From contig JAPLDT010000038.1 of assembly GCA_026391315.1 (NCBI GenBank), forward strand, positions 1 through 54,106: 54,106 nt of DNA. The letters are read 5' to 3'. Under the pieces are notes generated by a model. The model was not told the DNA's origin, did no database searches, and worked only from the letters and a program-made list of their open reading frames with translations. A program made the position numbers and the translations under genes. This document shows, piece by piece, positions 51,827 to 54,106 of the stretch. The DNA comes from Bacteroidia bacterium (GTDB taxonomy: Bacteria > Bacteroidota > Bacteroidia > Bacteroidales > Prolixibacteraceae). Numbering within the stretch: position 1 is the stretch's first letter; every line of letters begins with the position of its first letter.

Positions 51827-54106
51827 ATGAAGAAAACTATCTCTCTGATTATAACCATATTTATACTTTCCCTCCAGGTATCACTCGCTCAAAAAACCAT
51901 CGTTTCGGGAAAGATTACGGAGGCAAAAACTGGGATCCCGATCCCATACGCAACAATTGTCTTCAAAGGGACCTACATAGGAACCATGTCTGACCTGAAT
52001 GGGAACTTCAACCTCAGCACCCTTACACCTACCAATAGCATTGAAATCTCTTCCATTGGTTACAAGAAAATAGAATTGCCAGTGAAACTCAAGCAGTCTG
52101 CAAAACTTGATATTACCCTGGAGGAGGACATGATCATGACTGGTGAGGTGGTTGTTAAGCCCGGCGAGAATCCGGCTATTCCCATATTCAAAAAGATTAT
52201 TGAGCATAAAAAGGAGAATAATCCGGCCAATTTCCCCTCCTGGCACAGCAAGTTGTACTCCAAGACAGAGGTTGATCTTAAAAATATAGACAAATCCTTA
52301 AGGACAAAAAGACTATTACAATCGTTCGACTTCGTTTTTGACTACATCGATTCGCTCAAGACCGAGGGGAAAGCCTTCCTGCCAGTATTCTTCTCAGAGA
52401 CCTTTTCCAACTATTATCACGAAAGTGGAATTACAAAGGACCATGAAGATATCTTTGCCAACAAGGCTTCAGGTATGACTTCAAATATGATTTCAAAATT
52501 TACCGGGAAGGTATATGAAGGGTTAAATCCATATGACAACTATCTTATGATCAGGGATGTTGGCTTGGTATCGCCCATTAATAGTATGGGACTTCAGTTT
52601 TACAAATATTATCTTATCGATAGCACATTTAAGGCAGGGAAGAAATATTACGAACTCTCCTTCAAGCCCAGGTCGACCCAAAGTCCCACCTTCAAAGGTC
52701 AACTTTGGATAGATGCGGAAAGTTATGCCCTGACAAAAATTGATATGCAACTCTCCGAAAAAGCGAACATTAATTTTGTCAACAATTTTAAGTACGCGGT
52801 AGAATATGACCTAGTCAAGGATAGATGGACACCAAAAAATGAGGTCATAATCCTGGATGTTGACATCCAAAAAGACCAGAAATCAAAAAAGCTAGGTGTG
52901 ATCGGTAGAAAAGCCAATTTCTATCAGGATTTTACTTTTGAAGAGGCCAAAGGAGTAAAACTGGAGGCCACCGAAAGAATCTCTGTCCATGATGATGCCA
53001 TGAACAAAGATGAAAAATTCTGGGAAGATTCAAGACCCATCGAATTGCAGAAAAGAGAGGTGGGTGTTTATAAAATGGTCGATTCGATTAAAAATGTACC
53101 TCTATACAAAACTACAGTCGAGTACATTTACATGTTCTACTACGGTTACAGGGATTTAGGGAAAATCGAGCTTGGACAGTATTACTCCTTCTATTCAAAC
53201 AACCCTATTGAGGGGAACAGATTCAAGTTTGGTGCACGCACAACCATGAAATTTAACCACGACCTTCGTCTCAACGGTTATGTAGCTTACGGATCGAAAG
53301 ACCAGGAATACAAGTATAGCGGGGGTTTCGAATACTACTTCTCTAAAAAGCCCAAAGATTACCTTTCTGCTCAGTACAAACACGATTACGAGATTTTTGG
53401 CAAAAGCAAAAATGCCTTTATGATCGACAATATACTAAATACGTTGTTGAATAAGGTTCCGTACAATAAATTAAATCTTGTCGACAGGCTGGAGATCAAT
53501 TATGAAAAGGAATGGGTGGCAGGTTTAACCAATAAATTCTCTTTCAATGGAACAAAATATTACAGTGCCCCTTTTATCAAATTCGAATCACCTTCCGGGA
53601 ATTTAATTCCATCTATTCGAAACAGTGAGCTGAGTCTCAGCACCCGTTATGCGCCGAATGAGTATTACATACAGGACGGTTTTGAGAGATCAAAATTTGA
53701 AAACTCCAAACCTATTTTCAATCTGGACTTCTCGGTTGGTATGAAAGGACTTCTGGGCGGAGAGTTCAACTATTACAAACTGGAAGCCCGGATCAACCAA
53801 AAACTAATGCTCAATCCATTCGGGTTTAGCTATTATTCCATTCAGGCCGGTAAAATTTGGGGTGATGTACCTTTCCCTTTGATGAAAATCCACGAAGGGA
53901 ATGACACCTACGCCTATGATTTTTACTCGTTTAACATGATGAACATGCAGGAATTTGTAAGTGATACCTATTTGTCACTGTTTCTGGAGCATCATTTTCA
54001 GGGCTATTTCCTCAACAAAATTCCACTTTTCAGGAAACTGAAGTGGAGAGAGTTGGTTGGTGTACGTTCTGTAATTGGAAATTACGATCCTTCCAAACAT
54101 AACACC
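51827..54106 (+). CDS. DUF5686-family protein with carboxypeptidase-like N-domain (partial)
   Basis: The frame is open for 760 codons to the window end, so the C-terminus is missing. It begins with a signal peptide (MKKTISLIITIFILSLQ to about SLAQ), then a CarboxypepD_reg-like beta-sandwich (VSGKITEAKTGIPIPYATIV, GNFNLSTL, SSIGYKKIELPV), the DUF5686 domain (AIPIFKKIIEHKKENNPAN, WHSKLYSKTEVDLKN, KGQLWIDAESYALTKIDM), and a C-terminal series of beta strands resembling an outer-membrane barrel (GRTTMKFNH-type strands, YEKEWVAGLTNKF). Such proteins are common in Bacteroidota and of unknown function, probably in the outer membrane. An AGGAGAA precedes the ATG by 8 bases. Confidence 0.88.
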   Translation, partial: MKKTISLIITIFILSLQVSLAQKTIVSGKITEAKTGIPIPYATIVFKGTYIGTMSDLNGNFNLSTLTPTNSIEISSIGYKKIELPVKLKQSAKLDITLEEDMIMTGEVVVKPGENPAIPIFKKIIEHKKENNPANFPSWHSKLYSKTEVDLKNIDKSLRTKRLLQSFDFVFDYIDSLKTEGKAFLPVFFSETFSNYYHESGITKDHEDIFANKASGMTSNMISKFTGKVYEGLNPYDNYLMIRDVGLVSPINSMGLQFYKYYLIDSTFKAGKKYYELSFKPRSTQSPTFKGQLWIDAESYALTKIDMQLSEKANINFVNNFKYAVEYDLVKDRWTPKNEVIILDVDIQKDQKSKKLGVIGRKANFYQDFTFEEAKGVKLEATERISVHDDAMNKDEKFWEDSRPIELQKREVGVYKMVDSIKNVPLYKTTVEYIYMFYYGYRDLGKIELGQYYSFYSNNPIEGNRFKFGARTTMKFNHDLRLNGYVAYGSKDQEYKYSGGFEYYFSKKPKDYLSAQYKHDYEIFGKSKNAFMIDNILNTLLNKVPYNKLNLVDRLEINYEKEWVAGLTNKFSFNGTKYYSAPFIKFESPSGNLIPSIRNSELSLSTRYAPNEYYIQDGFERSKFENSKPIFNLDFSVGMKGLLGGEFNYYKLEARINQKLMLNPFGFSYYSIQAGKIWGDVPFPLMKIHEGNDTYAYDFYSFNMMNMQEFVSDTYLSLFLEHHFQGYFLNKIPLFRKLKWRELVGVRSVIGNYDPSKHNT

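Overview
The window looks like a chromosomal segment of an anaerobic or fermentative member of the Bacteroidota, probably Bacteroidales or a close relative. The reasons are a promoter of the Bacteroidota type (TTTG, 19 bases, TAnnTTTG) before the second arsR, an EF-G2-like paralog, a DUF5686 outer-membrane-type protein, a GTP-dependent PEP carboxykinase, an FtsX-type ABC exporter, and the general look of the proteins. No tRNA, rRNA, CRISPR array or transposase was recognised.

Layout: 1-3.0 kb holds a peptidase-containing ABC exporter and a strongly shortened HlyD-type adaptor. 3.3-7.0 kb holds the EF-G paralog and a beta-CASP metallo-hydrolase. 7.0-11.3 kb is a molybdenum hydroxylase operon (fused XdhC-MocA maturation factor, 2Fe-2S subunit, Tat-exported molybdopterin subunit). 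11.3-17.8 kb is a citrate lyase cluster (citD, citE, citF, citXG, citC) in which citE carries an out-of-frame internal deletion. It is bracketed by two homologous RelE/ParE-type toxin-antitoxin loci, one intact and one reduced to an antitoxin plus a collapsed toxin remnant. 17.9-21.0 kb is a single-chain type IIG-like restriction-modification gene with a small partner.

21.1-35.0 kb is a 14-kb arsenic island, all on the plus strand, and is the most interesting part. It has two ArsR repressors, arsEFG-like genes, an ArsP-type permease, rhodanese and thioredoxin proteins, ArsD and ArsA, three LMW-phosphatase-type arsenate reductases, ArsM and ACR3. Between these lie poorly described parts: a lipoprotein ending in CCPGG...GC, an FtsX-type ABC permease with four cysteines in its extracytoplasmic loop, its ATPase, a second ArsD-like small protein, and an IscA-like protein with two CC motifs. 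Together they suggest arsenate reduction, thiol and chaperone hand-over of As(III), methylation, and several parallel export routes, with the lipoprotein/ABC pair as a candidate undescribed route.

35.1-54.1 kb is mostly housekeeping: an MFS transporter, a DUF1456 protein, a SufS-like aminotransferase, pckG, an aminotransferase, a XerC/XerD recombinase, aroQ, pyk, a LolA-like protein, FtsK, carbamate kinase with ornithine carbamoyltransferase, nagB, and a partial DUF5686 protein running off the window end. The gaps contain tandem heptamers of several unrelated words. The CTTTATC word sits at the 3' end of four genes and supplies the stop codon of three. A perfect 62-bp palindrome covers the end of pyk.
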